From NCBI GenBank assembly GCA_022410635.1, contig JAJVDF010000137.1, positions 777,803-841,802 on the forward strand: a stretch of DNA of 64,000 bases. Reading direction: 5' to 3'. This stretch comes from Tretioscincus oriximinensis (Eukaryota > Chordata > Lepidosauria > Squamata > Gymnophthalmidae). Under the pieces are notes generated by a model, which was not told where the DNA came from, did not search any database, and saw only the letters and a program-made list of their open reading frames with translations. The position numbers were made by a program, and so were the translations under genes. Positions 54,793 through 64,000 of this stretch are shown in pieces. Numbering within the stretch: the first letter of the stretch is position 1; each line of letters opens with the position of its first letter.

Positions 54793-55548
54793 GTACAAAG
54801 GCCATTTTATAATCAAAGGAAAGTGTGTAAAACATTCAAATGTTCCCCTGTGTTGTAAAGTGAAACTCAAATCTGAGTTTCTTCTTAAGGTAGAAATTTA
54901 TTCTTCCAAATGAGTGTAGAGATGAGAGGATAGAATAATCAGAGTTATTTAGGCTTCCTTTTATTCTTCTCTTCTCCTTTCTGCTTCTCTTTGGATTGTG
55001 GCACTCTTGTTTGCACTTCCTGTAGTTCATAATAGAAAAACATTACAGGAGCTCTGCTGAGTGAGGCCACAGCCCACCAAGTCCATCTTTCTGTCTTACC
55101 TGGGTATCTCAAACAGAAGGAGAAGGCAAAACCTTCCCCTGCTCTCTACTTCCTGTAAAGAATCGATCAATCTATCAAAGAACCCACCCTGGTAACTATT
55201 GATACCCTTGGCTTCCATGAACTTGTCTGATCCTAACTTAAAGCTCCCCAGGCTGCTACTTACCACCAGCAGGTGAATTCAAAAGATCAGTGACCCTCTT
55301 ATCTATCCTCTTCTGCCTATCAGCTTCAAGGAATGATCCCTAGTCCTAATGATGTGTGATGGAGAAATTTTTTTTCTATATTTACCTTATCCATCTCATG
55401 CATGATTTTATTCACTTCTATCAGATCAAATACTTAGCTTTCTATAAGTGTCAAACCTCATGCTGCCTTACCCCACTTGTTAGAATTAATGAAGTCTTTT
55501 GGTTATACTGAGCTTCAATATTTTAAATACCTTGAACTTTTTCTTCAG
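54793..55548 (+). other. MTM1: MTM1 intron 3
   Basis: It contains a CR1-like 3' fragment on the minus strand (55035-55440). The acceptor is TTTTTCTTCAG. Confidence 0.85.
55035..55440 (-). mobile_element. CR1-like LINE 3' fragment
   Basis: CATTACAGGAGCTCTGCTGA, TTGGCTTCCATGAACTTGTC, CAGTGACCCTCTTATCTATC and CATCTCATGCATGATTTTAT match the reverse complement of the family. Confidence 0.75.
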
Positions 55549-55643
55549 ACAAGGAAGTCATTTATATGTGTCCCTTCAACGGTCCCGTTAAAGGCAAAGT
55601 ATACATAACCAACTACAGGCTGTACTTGAGAAGTGTGGAATCG
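55549..55643 (+). CDS. MTM1: MTM1 exon 4
   Basis: It encodes [20 protein letters not shown] then [12 protein letters not shown], the first strands of the PH-GRAM domain, which binds phosphoinositides and targets the enzyme to membranes. The first Asp is split with exon 3. It ends in phase 0 at TCG|GTAAGT. Confidence 0.97.
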
Positions 55644-56790
55644 GTAAGTCCTTTCTAGTCATTTTCAGCATGGGATAGAAGCCATTGATAGCTGTGACTG
55701 ATCCGCCATTCAAAGGAAACTACGCATTGGTGTTTTAGGATTACTGGTGCATTAAGCCCGTTCCTGTTGGCATGAATAGAATGGGCATTCTTGCTGCTGT
55801 CCTTCCCGAACCCCAGACCAGTGCTGGCAGTTCTGCCTCACATCTCTTCTCCTGGCTTTCCTCCTCCATCACCACCTCACCACCGCTGGTCTTACCACTA
55901 AGGTTGAGTCAGGGATCATCATGGGCGGCCTGCTGTGTGGACTGCCATTTAGAGATGATGCTTCAAGTGCAGGACATGGCAACCGGCCAGTCATCTGTGT
56001 TCAAAATGATGGACATCGGCTATGTCCACTCTCCTCAGAAAGCCGATCACTGCGAGACTTTTTAGTAATATAGACACAATCATTATAATTGCAATGGGTA
56101 ACGTTGGAAGTCTTAGTGGATGTGTCCAAAAGCAAAAGCATTTGGCCTACAAAATACGTGCTGAGTTGTAGAAACGGTCAGTTAATATGGTAATACTTTG
56201 AGGCAGACAGTAGCTTATCGGGTTCAATAAGAAAAGGCCTGGAAAAATATGAAGCCATATTGCAATATGTGGGAAACCCAAGAATGTGTTCCATTCACAT
56301 TTGTTTTATCAAATCCCATAAGAAAATGTCTACCTTCAAGTGAATAATTGTTTACTAAGAAAATTGGAAAGTAAAATTAACATTAAAGTTGATATTCCAG
56401 ATGTAATCCTCTCTATGGGAATGGAAAATATTAAGTAATAAAGGGGAGGGTGGATAAGAGGGGAGGGCATTAATTTTTAAAAAAACATTGTAAGAACGAA
56501 TGTAAGAAAACATGTAAGTTGTGAGGAAAAAATGAAGTGTCATTTGGGGTAAGTATAAATAATTTTAAAAAGAGTGAAACACCAAATATGCCAATTTGTA
56601 GAGGTACAAATGGAGGGATCTGTTGAGATCTGTAACCCTTTCTACTATTGTACTTAGTAGAAAGAGTTCTCAACAGCCTGTTATGTATGGTATGATTTAG
56701 TAAATCCAGATTATTCTGATTTAGATTAGTGTGACTACATGTGCTTGCATTAAGTTGGACTGCAAAATAATCCCCATGTTTTGTACCAAG
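55644..56790 (+). other. MTM1: MTM1 intron 4
   Basis: No recognised mobile element. The acceptor before exon 5 is GTTTTGTACCAAG, with a weak pyrimidine tract and A at -3. Confidence 0.8.
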
Positions 56791-56901
56791 GATCCAACGG
56801 TGATCTTGGACGTCCCTCTGGGGGTGATTTCACGGATTGAGAAAATGGGAGGCGCTTCAAGCAGAGGGGAGAACGCGTATGGACTAGAGATTACGTGTAA
56901 G
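56791..56901 (+). CDS. MTM1: MTM1 exon 5
   Basis: Thirty-seven codons, phase 0 to phase 0: [20 protein letters not shown] then [17 protein letters not shown], in the PH-GRAM core. The sequence is strongly conserved with human MTM1 and MTMR1/2. The donor is AAG|GTAAGG. Confidence 0.97.
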
Positions 56902-57057
56902 GTAAGGCTAATTGGGAAGAACTGGTATGAGGTGGAAATTGATTCGCAACCATTTAGGGCTCTAGAAATCAAATCAGGATCTTCAATTCTGCTCTTGCCC
57001 TGAACGGCTTAGAAGAAGATGATGATGATGAACATTTATGTACAGTGCCCCATTCAT

Positions 57058-57240
57058 CAAAGGGCACTGCATATAGCTTTCATTGCTTTCTCCACGACAG
57101 ACACCATGTGAAGTAGGTGAGATGGAGAGAGTTTTAAAGAACTGTGAACTGTCACTCAGCTGGCTTCATGGAGGAGCGTGGAACTGAACCCAGAGGCTAC
57201 CAGACAGGCGTCCAGCACTGTAACCACTACACCAAACTGT
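57058..57240 (-). mobile_element. tRNA-headed SINE
   Basis: CTTTCTCCACGACAGACACC, a GCTGGCTTCATGGAGGAGC block and CACTACACCAAACTG at the head. Confidence 0.8.
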
Positions 57241-57512
57241 TGTTTGCACTGATGTAGAACCAGGTGGTAAAGGAAAACACTATTGGGTCCTACCTTGTAT
57301 CTAATAAGATCAGACCAGAATTCCGATTGCCTGCTCCTATCCCCAACTACAAATTCCAGGAAGTTGGATACTTTTGCATTTTGTTTGTCTTATATGATCA
57401 AATTCAAGAGCATAGACCTGTTAATCCTTTATTACAAAGTGTGTCTTGTTATGGGCATGATTCTACTCACACGTGCATACGCAGCCCATAGAAAAAATGC
57501 CTTGTATGAAAC

Positions 57513-57730
57513 TGGACTGTGGTGCAAAAAAGCTCAGCTGCTCTATGAAGCTGATGATTCAATTCTGCCCTCCACCACAAAAGCCAGCTGGGTGACCTTG
57601 GACTAATAGTCACAGTTCTTCAGCGCTCTCTTGGTCACACCTGCTTCACAAGGTGTATGTTGTTAAGCAAAAAACTGGAAGTTATTCCCTTGGGGTTGAG
57701 AAAAATGGGGTATAGAAACCAACTCTTCTG
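57513..57730 (+). mobile_element. tRNA-headed SINE
   Basis: The head is diverged (GGACTGTGGTGCAAAAAAGC). CCAGCTGGGTGACCTTGGAC, CTTCACAAGGTGTATGTTGT and GGGGTATAGAAACCAACTC follow. Confidence 0.75.
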
Positions 57731-57734
57731 ATAA

Positions 57735-57955
57735 TGATGAAGAACAGGAGAATTAGATCAGACAAGGAGAAGTGTTTTTTGACCCAGAGGATCACTGGTC
57801 TAAAGAATTGGCTTCCAGAAGAGTAAGTTGACATCAGCCAACCTAGATAGCTTTAAGGCAGTATTACACAAAGTCATGAAGGCCGTGTATATGAATGCCT
57901 GGTCCTCACTAGATAGTCTCAGACTCGACTCAGCAGCACTCCCCGCATGTTCTTA
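57735..57955 (+). mobile_element. CR1-like LINE 3' fragment abutting exon 6
   Basis: TTTTTTGACCCAGAGGATCA, AGATAGCTTTAAGGCAGTAT, GACTCAGCAGCACTCC and the tail CATGTTCTTA. Only about 20 bp separate it from the MTM1 acceptor. Confidence 0.7.
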
Positions 57956-57976
57956 ACTTTGTGGCTTAAATTTCAG

Positions 57977-58078
57977 GATATGAGAAACTTACGGTTTGCC
58001 CTGAAGCAAGAAGGACACAGCAGAAGAGATTTGTTTGAGATCTTGACCAAGTATGCTTTCCCACAATCACATAACTTG
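57977..58078 (+). CDS. MTM1: MTM1 exon 6
   Basis: Thirty-four codons, phase 0 at both ends: [20 protein letters not shown] then [14 protein letters not shown]. This is the C-terminal part of the PH-GRAM domain and brings the total to 147 residues. The acceptor is AAATTTCAG and the donor TTG|GTAAGT. The catalytic domain (CX5R phosphatase) lies beyond the window. Confidence 0.96.
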
Positions 58079-58363
58079 GTAAGTTAATTGTTCGTTTTCC
58101 TCAAACCTCGGGGAGGGGGGAGGATCGTGTTTGACTCCAAATTATTTCCAATTTTTTTCTTTTTACTCTTAACTACCTTATGGCACACAAACTGACTGCC
58201 TTATGTATTCCAAAGGCCTTTAGTTCAATGGAACCATTCTCCTGTCTCTGAAATCTCCAAATCGTACTGAAAATATCTAGCCAGGACACATCCTAGCACC
58301 TTAGAAACTAACAAGAGAAAGGGCAGAAGTTTCCATAGGAAAGTCTACTTGTGTTTTCTGTAG

Positions 58364-58432
58364 GGAAGAAGAAGAAGAAGAAGAGCAACAACAACAACAA
58401 CAAGGAGAAGAAGAAGAAGAAGAAGAACTGGC
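58364..58432 (+). repeat. (GAA)n/(CAA)n microsatellite
   Basis: GAAGAAGAAGAAGAAGAGCA, then CAACAACAACAACAACAAGG and a second GAA run. It is probably the reverse (TTC)n tail of a minus-strand SINE, since ACTGGCTTCGAAACCCC follows. Confidence 0.85.
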
Positions 58433-59589
58433 TTCGAAACCCCATCTCCCTGATGAGAGATCATTTCCTCAGTGACTGAGCCTCCATTTTTCTCTAAGGA
58501 ACTGCCATATGTGTCTATCTATATCTGTCTATCCATCTAGCTCTACCTATCTCTATCCATCTCTGTGTATCTCTATCTGTTTATCCATCCATCAAAACTC
58601 TTGCTGCCTATCCTATTTCTTGTTAGTCTCTAAAGGACCCCTTTTCTAGATCTCCTACCCACCAGACTCCCAGTTCTAGTATTTGAATCTCTTCCATATG
58701 GCTCTTGCACTGCAATGAGAAGGCATTGATGCCATAAAACAGACACCGTCGTTCCAGAATGTGTGGATAAGCACTTAATTAGTTTTCTATGCTAATGGGG
58801 AAGCTGAAAATAAAGAACTGGATCGGCAGGTAAAAGACCAGGCTACCACTTTGCCCTCTCATGCCTGAATTCATCTTTAAATGGGAACCTCTCCTTAGGG
58901 GAGCATTCAGACTTGGAATCCTCCCCCTGCCCCTGGCAGTGTAATCCGTTTTACTGCCATTCTCTAAAAGATTTGAGAATGCAGCTTTATGCTCTCCTGT
59001 GCATATTTTTAGTACAGGGTTAGCAGTGGTGTGAATCCTCCACGCCTTCAAAACCACACAGTCACTTCTGATGATGTCATCCAATAATGGGTGTGTAGGT
59101 GCAGATGGGGGCTTTGCAGTCCTCTTACGTAAGGGCTAAAAATGTTACAGATTCATCCTAGGATCACTGAGACCTTGAGAAGTGCCGTCTTGGAAGACTG
59201 TAAGCAACCTGGGAGAACAGCAGAGACTCTCAGTGAAGCTACAGGCAGCTTCAAGTAAATTCTGTCATTGGTAAATAGCACAGGATTGAATCTCTGTCAT
59301 TTTTATACCTGTAGTGTTATGTAAGCAATTTACCATGGCCGTTTGCCAGTTAGAGGTCTCCCTTGCAGAGTGGCTGAATATTTATGCGCTGCTTTTATTG
59401 AAGAGAAACTATTTGCATTTTTCATGATGCTTTCTGTATTTGTATAGCATGAAAATGTATTTCCAGTGACCTAATCGTTTAAGAAAAATCTGGCAGCATG
59501 TTCTGTACAAATTCTCTTCCTGTTAATAGTAGTTATTTTTATAAGTACATATTTTAAAACCCTAAAACAATTTTAGGCTGATGTGTAAG

Positions 59590-60030
59590 AGATAAACTTT
59601 TTACCCTTTGGGTTGTGGTAATTGGTAACTTAAAAGGTGATGGCAACAGGGAGCCTAGATAAGAGTAAGGAGGCCAAGTGACCACTGGAGAGGCACTTAT
59701 TTACCACCTCCAGGTTGGAGAGGCAGGCAGGATAAATCTAAATGCCATTTGCAGAAAGTCAAGAACAGTGAAGGTTCTCGTTTTGCTTGAGATGCCCAGA
59801 ATAGCATTCGGAGACTGTCATAATCTATACTAGCATGCAGATGGCAGAGCCTTATTCCAAGAATTGAGAACAGGTGAAGCCTTCTGCTTCAGACTGCCCA
59901 AGTGCAATTAGTGGGCCACTGGTGAGACAGAAGGGTGGACTAGATGGTCTCTGGTCCCATTTAGCAGGGCACTTCTTACATTCTTCTATTCCTCTTTCCC
60001 TCTTCTTCTTCTTGTTCTTATGTTCTAATC
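59590..60030 (+). mobile_element. CR1-like LINE 3' region carrying a foldback insert
   Basis: CTTTTTACCCTTTGGGTTGT, AAATGCCATTTGCAGAAAGT, TTTGCTTGAGATGCCCAGA, then foldback text (GTCATAATCTATACTAGCAT, 59815-59870). GAATTGAGAACAGGTGAAGC and GGTCTCTGGTCCCATTTAGC follow. It ends near TTCTTATGTTCTAATC. Confidence 0.75.
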
Positions 60031-60077
60031 ATAAAGCAAAAGCCTATTTGTGGCAAGACCTATGATATATAGCAACC

Positions 60078-60150
60078 AATTGAAGAAGAAGAAGAAGAAC
60101 TGGGTTTTTATACCACGTTAGCTGCCAAGCTGCTTCAGTCCCTTCCAAGT
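60078..60150 (-). mobile_element. SINE type II, fragment
   Basis: The (GAA)n run and GAACTGGGTTTTTATACC form the reversed 3' tail. The body is truncated. Confidence 0.55.
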
Positions 60151-60506
60151 TTAAATTATTTTTAAAATGGCTAATTTGCATTGTATGGATAGCTACAGAG
60201 TGCTGTTTGGTGCTCACAATCTGCTGTGACAGCGGCGGGCTTTGGAGTTTGGGCAAAGGTCAGTAGTTTCCTGAATCGGTGGGTAATTGCTGGCTCACCA
60301 CCCCTGAGCTTCATCAGTGCTTGGCTCTGGCTGGCTGCTGGTCTTGCATCTGCCATGAAAAGGGCTAATCAGGATGATTCCGAGCGCAACAGCCGCTTAT
60401 TCAGGGAGCAGCTCTTTCATTCATTTTGTTGTCGTTGTTCAGTGTATTAGGCAGGCCTTGTTTCCTCAGAAGCGCTTTTGTGTTCTGATCAGATGATGGA
60501 ATTTTA

Positions 60507-62374
60507 GTGAATAGTATTTGCAACAATCCGATCATTAAAGGATATCAAATTTTACAGGGAGAGGTTAAGATCTTATTATACGTGGACGACGCGTTAATAA
60601 TTACCTCTAACCCGCTTGTATCTATCAATTAAATCAAAAGGGAAACCCATAAATTTGAACAGATCTCAGGTTTAAAAATCAATATAGAAAAATCAGAATT
60701 TCTTAGTGTTAACACATCCGGAGTTCATTTGCAAACGATTACACAAAATTCAGGATTAAAACTGGGCTTAAAAAAGATTAAATATTTAGGAGTTTGGATA
60801 AGCAAGAATTTGGACAGATTAATTAAAATCAATTACAACTCAATTATACAAAAAGTTAAAAAATTATTAAGCAATTGGAACGACAAGAAGTGGTCTATAA
60901 CAAAGATTCGAGTGATTAATTTCTGTTTTTATTCCAAACTCTTCCTATCACAATCCCTAAGGAAAAACTAAAACAGTGGGAATGGCTTATAATAAATTGG
61001 GTTCTCTCGTCCCCAAAAAAATGTAACTCAAAAGGGACACTTTATTCAAAGGAACAATTAGGTTGGGGTCTCCCTTCTCTTCAAATTTATTTTGATTCCT
61101 TCCAAATTAACAGGTTAATAGAATTAGAATATAAAAGAAATATACTGCTCAAAACAATTAATCATTCCCATAATCGTTTTGAGCTGTACAGTTTGTCCAA
61201 CAATTTGGAGATCAAATTGAATTTAATACAGGGAAATCTGTATTTGCGATACCAATGGAAAGAAAAGCTATTAAATTTTGGTTGCTACCATTAAAGTCCG
61301 CACACAATGCGTGATCATAAATCCTTAGTAAAATATTGGAAACATATTGCTTCCATTCTCAAGGTAACCAAAACAGGAGAGTCCTATCTGAGGTTTTATT
61401 TAGAAATGGCCCAATCTCGCGGTTATCAAAGATTGCGAGACTTAATTGATTGTAGTGGAACTCCAATATCAATGCAACAAATACAAAGCATAATTGGCTT
61501 CAGAATAACGCTCTTTATACGTACTTTAATAATAATTCCCTAAAAAATGCTTTCATTGGTACCTCCGATATAGAGGAAATAGTGGGGGGGGGGGGGAAAT
61601 GGAGAGGCGAAAAGAAATTAATAAGATCATTCTACAATTTAATTGTGGTGAACCAATATAAAAATTTACAACAGTTAAAGGAATTTTGGATTGGCGAATT
61701 CCCTTCGGTACGAAACATCTGGGATCAGTGGGTAGACGGATGGAAAAAATTGAAGGATAACAGAATCCGAGAGACAGAATTAAAACTGGTCTCCTGCTGG
61801 TACAGGTCACTGGCCCAGCTAGCACACATGGTTCAGTTATCACTTTTTTGCTGGCATGGTTGCCAAGCTTGAGGTGTTATGTACACATGTGGGCGCATTG
61901 CACTCAACATTGTTGCATTTAGGAATCAGATATCACAAATAATTGCGGAGATAACACCTGAGGATTGGCTTTTCAGCGGTGCCACAGCAGCAGATTCCCC
62001 GTCGGAAACCCAGTGGATTACTAAGTATGCTGTGTTTACTGGCCATTTGGTGNTAGCCAAGGGTTGGAAGGACTTTACAACAATGGTGGGATTATATGTC
62101 AAATCTCATGAAATTTGACTTGGTCCAAGAAAAAAGATAGAACCGCATTGGACTGCAAGTAAACCGGACATGGACTGCTAAATGGAGTGTGCTCATCGCC
62201 TGTGCTTTGTCTTGCCAGAACCAACTCGTTCATGAAACTGTGTGCCTGTTCTTGGACCTTCAATTATTCACTTAAATTATTACTCCGTTCTATACGCTGG
62301 GTGGGGGGTCAGTACGGGGTGGGTCTATGTATGTAAATTTTTGTTTCCCTTTTTGTATTTTTGATGGGGAAAAA
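60507..62374 (+). mobile_element. L1-like LINE, 5' truncated, with target-site duplication
   Basis: It encodes the C-terminal half of an L1-type ORF2. The motifs are LLYVDDALIITSNP (catalytic YVDD at 60579-60590), FEQISGLKINIEKSEF, LKKIKYLGVWISKN and WSITKIRVINFCFY, then several broken frames down to about 62,110 and a non-coding 3' end. AGATGATGGAATTTTA (60491-60506) and AGATGGTGGAATTTTA (62375-62390) flank it as a 16-bp target duplication with one mismatch. The poly(A) end is short. It lies in the same orientation as MTM1. Confidence 0.85.
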
Positions 62375-62529
62375 AGATGGTGGAATTTTAAAAATTCCTG
62401 GCAGAAGGTCCCATCTTGGGTCCCCAGGAAATCGTAGTGCATCAGGGGAATAAAAGAAGTAGGATACTCGTGATGCCATCAAGCCAGCGCAGACTCTTAG
62501 TGATACTTTGGACGCAACCGTACAATTTC

Positions 62530-62810
62530 AGCCCCTCCTCTTCTTTTCCTTCCTCCTTTTCCTGTTCTTCCTCCTCCTCTTCTCGTATTCGTATTCTCCT
62601 TCCCTTCCTCTTCTTCTTGTTTTTTTGCCTTCCTCCTCCTTTTCTTCTCTTCCGCTTCTTCATCCTCTTCTCATATTTCTAGCCTGTTCTTTTTCCTTTC
62701 GTACTGCACATTCTTTGTTTTTCTCTTTGTCTCCTCCCTTCTACTTCTATTCCTCCTTCCCCCTCCTCCTTCACTTCTTCGTTTCTTCCTCCTCCCAATT
62801 ACTTCATTCT
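62530..62810 (+). repeat. Pyrimidine-rich simple-sequence tract
   Basis: CTTCC/TTCTTC-rich with no fixed period. The long open frames across it are a composition artefact. Confidence 0.85.
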
Positions 62811-63157
62811 GCAGTATTTCACCATCTCACTTTCCCAGAGCAGTAGGAGACCTTTCTGGTAACAGCTGCCAAGATTTCCTGCATCTCATGGGACTCACTT
62901 TGTGTTCAGCTCACCTCACTTTCACCCTTCCTTGCCAGAAACAAACATTTGTATGCTTGAAATTGGGGCAACAGAGAGGGCCCTAGTATCTGGGATACAC
63001 ACAAAGATCCTGCAGGCACTCTTTTTGGGTCCCAAGGCAGTTATGTGCTACCAAAAACGGGTTAGCAAAGGGCCACAGCTTCCGGGGCAACCCCCTGAGT
63101 TCTATGCCCCTGGCCATACATGTGGTGTCCCCACATACCCTCCCTGAAGCAAAACCT

Positions 63158-63400
63158 CCCTGGTGCAGAGGTTACGAGCATGTGTTTGCTGTGGAGAGAT
63201 ATGAGTGCCCTCTACTGGCCTCTGCTTCAGTCAACCCAGCTGTTCCAAAGCAAGCAATTGCAAGTAGATGAATAGGAACCATCACAACGTGATGGGGAAG
63301 ATAGAATAGATGTAAGCCATTGGGTGAAAAACAGCTTGTAAGCTACTCTGAATCCCTTCGAGGAAGAAAAGAGGGGTATAAAAACCCAATTCTTCATCTT
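63158..63400 (+). mobile_element. SINE type II
   Basis: CTGGTGCAGAGGTTACGAGC head, GCCCTCTACTGGCCTCTGC, GAAGATAGAATAGATGTAAG, and GGGGTATAAAAACCCAATTC tail. Confidence 0.8.
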
Positions 63401-63701
63401 CTATACCCACTGATACGACTCGCAGAGAGGGGTTGCTTTGGCTTCTGGCTCCTTTCAGGCAGATGGGAGGAGCCAGTTCTAGACTCCCCTGAAATTGTGC
63501 GCCTCAGATGACAGCTCAGTGCCCCCCCCTCCCCCCCAATGAGTATTATTATTTTTGAACAATCAGAAAGAAGCCATCTGAAGGTGTTTTTTTATTAGCA
63601 AAAGATACTTGATGTGTATATTGTTTTTCTCTGTAATCACTCCCAGTGTTAACTGTAGGGTCAGTTTGGGAGGGATTTTGCACTCATGCAGGTGGAGGCT
63701 T

Positions 63702-63876
63702 CTTTCTGCACTTGGCTTTATTTTGGGATACCTGCCACCCACATGCTAGTGTAGGCTATGGCAGGCCCCATTCAGGGTTAGGGTTACCATTTGGAGCTTG
63801 CAGTAACCTAGTCTAGCATATGGATTGCAGGCCCTTATTCCAAGGTAGATCCCAAAATAAAGCTGACTGCAAAAAG
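63702..63876. repeat. Foldback element, best complete copy (175 bp)
   Basis: The ends (63702-63730 and 63848-63876) are inverted, matching at 24 of 29 positions with a common core GCTTTATTTTGGGAT. The interior has TAGTGTAGGCTATGGCAGGC on the left and a diverged inverted partner on the right. It has no coding capacity, so it is a MITE-like or foldback element. Confidence 0.8.
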
Positions 63877-63889
63877 GGGCCTACCATTC

Positions 63890-64000
63890 ATAGGAAATGT
63901 TGTTTTGCCTCTTTGCAAAACTGTAGTGAGCCCATATTTGGAATATTGTGAACAATTCTGGTCACCACATCTCACAAAGGATATTGTGAAATTGGAGAAG
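63890..64000 (+). mobile_element. CR1/L2-group LINE ORF2 fragment, runs off the window
   Basis: The plus frame reads LCKTVVSPYLEYCEQFWSPH then LTKDIVKLEK, the conserved segment upstream of the C-terminal RRATK/GLFSLE block of CR1/L2 ORF2. Confidence 0.8.

Larger units (their letters stand above)
56902..57976 (+). other. MTM1: MTM1 intron 5
   Basis: It holds a minus-strand SINE (57058-57240), a plus-strand SINE (57513-57730) and a CR1-like fragment whose tail ends about 20 bp before the exon 6 acceptor. Confidence 0.85.
58079..64000 (+). other. MTM1: MTM1 intron 6 (5' part, runs off the window)
   Basis: No next MTM1 exon (PLFAFLNEE-type) is found. It contains a GAA microsatellite (58364-58432), CR1-like fragments, partial and full SINEs, a 1.87-kb L1 fragment and a foldback element. 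58640-59560 and 60150-60490 show no recognised repeats. Confidence 0.85.

Noticed and set aside
63770..63790. GGGTTAGGGTTA resembling telomeric repeat
   Set aside because: Only about two units. It lies inside the foldback element and recurs at about 4589 in the same context, so it is not an interstitial telomere.
1..64000. CRISPR arrays, operons or prokaryotic defence genes
   Set aside because: The tandem repeats are microsatellites and dispersed elements. The genes are spliced vertebrate genes.

Overview
The window is vertebrate nuclear DNA, most likely from a squamate reptile (lizard-like). It holds two neighbouring genes on the + strand, MAMLD1 and MTM1. They keep the order they have in human Xq28. 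The host call rests on several things: an intron-exon gene structure, abundant short CR1/L2-type LINE fragments, tRNA-headed SINEs ending in A/T-rich or (TTC)n tails, a Ty3/gypsy element, a 5'-truncated L1, and a hAT element that looks like the SPIN family known from squamates.

Layout. 1-747 is MAMLD1 intron. 754-2406 is the large MAMLD1 coding exon. A 30 kb intron packed with repeats follows (2407-32438). Three further coding exons come next: 32439-32609, 34242-34323 and 35676-36718, the last carrying the stop. All splice sites are canonical GT/AG and the phases fit, so these exons extend the protein to about 982 residues within the window; the 5' coding exon(s) lie upstream. A long 3' UTR probably runs to about 39,900. 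The intergenic space (about 39.9-46.9 kb) is mostly one decayed gypsy element on the minus strand, itself interrupted by a CR1 fragment. MTM1 starts in a CpG island at 46.85-47.2 kb with a non-coding exon 1 (donor after 47114). Five coding exons (53849-53927, 54720-54792, 55549-55643, 56791-56901, 57977-58078) encode the first 147 residues of myotubularin, i.e. the N-terminus and most of the PH-GRAM domain. The window ends in MTM1 intron 6.

No operon-like relationship exists. MAMLD1 is a nuclear mastermind-like transcriptional co-activator and MTM1 an endosomal phosphoinositide 3-phosphatase. Their linkage is conserved synteny.

The most interesting material is in the repeats. (i) A palindromic foldback family occurs at about 15 loci. 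(ii) A CR1-like subfamily has captured that foldback at one fixed position in at least five copies. (iii) A repeat family carries inverted pairs of ZNF143/THAP11-like motifs; one copy lies just upstream of the MTM1 CpG island, and the island contains nearly the same motif. (iv) A 354-bp SPIN-like hAT element has its target duplication. (v) A perfect 40-bp inverted repeat sits inside an L2-like copy. (vi) A microsatellite-cored repeat family includes an 80-bp polypyrimidine minisatellite.

Scattered single N bases are common up to about 48 kb and almost absent afterwards. Assignments of repeats to classes are by eye; no library search was possible.
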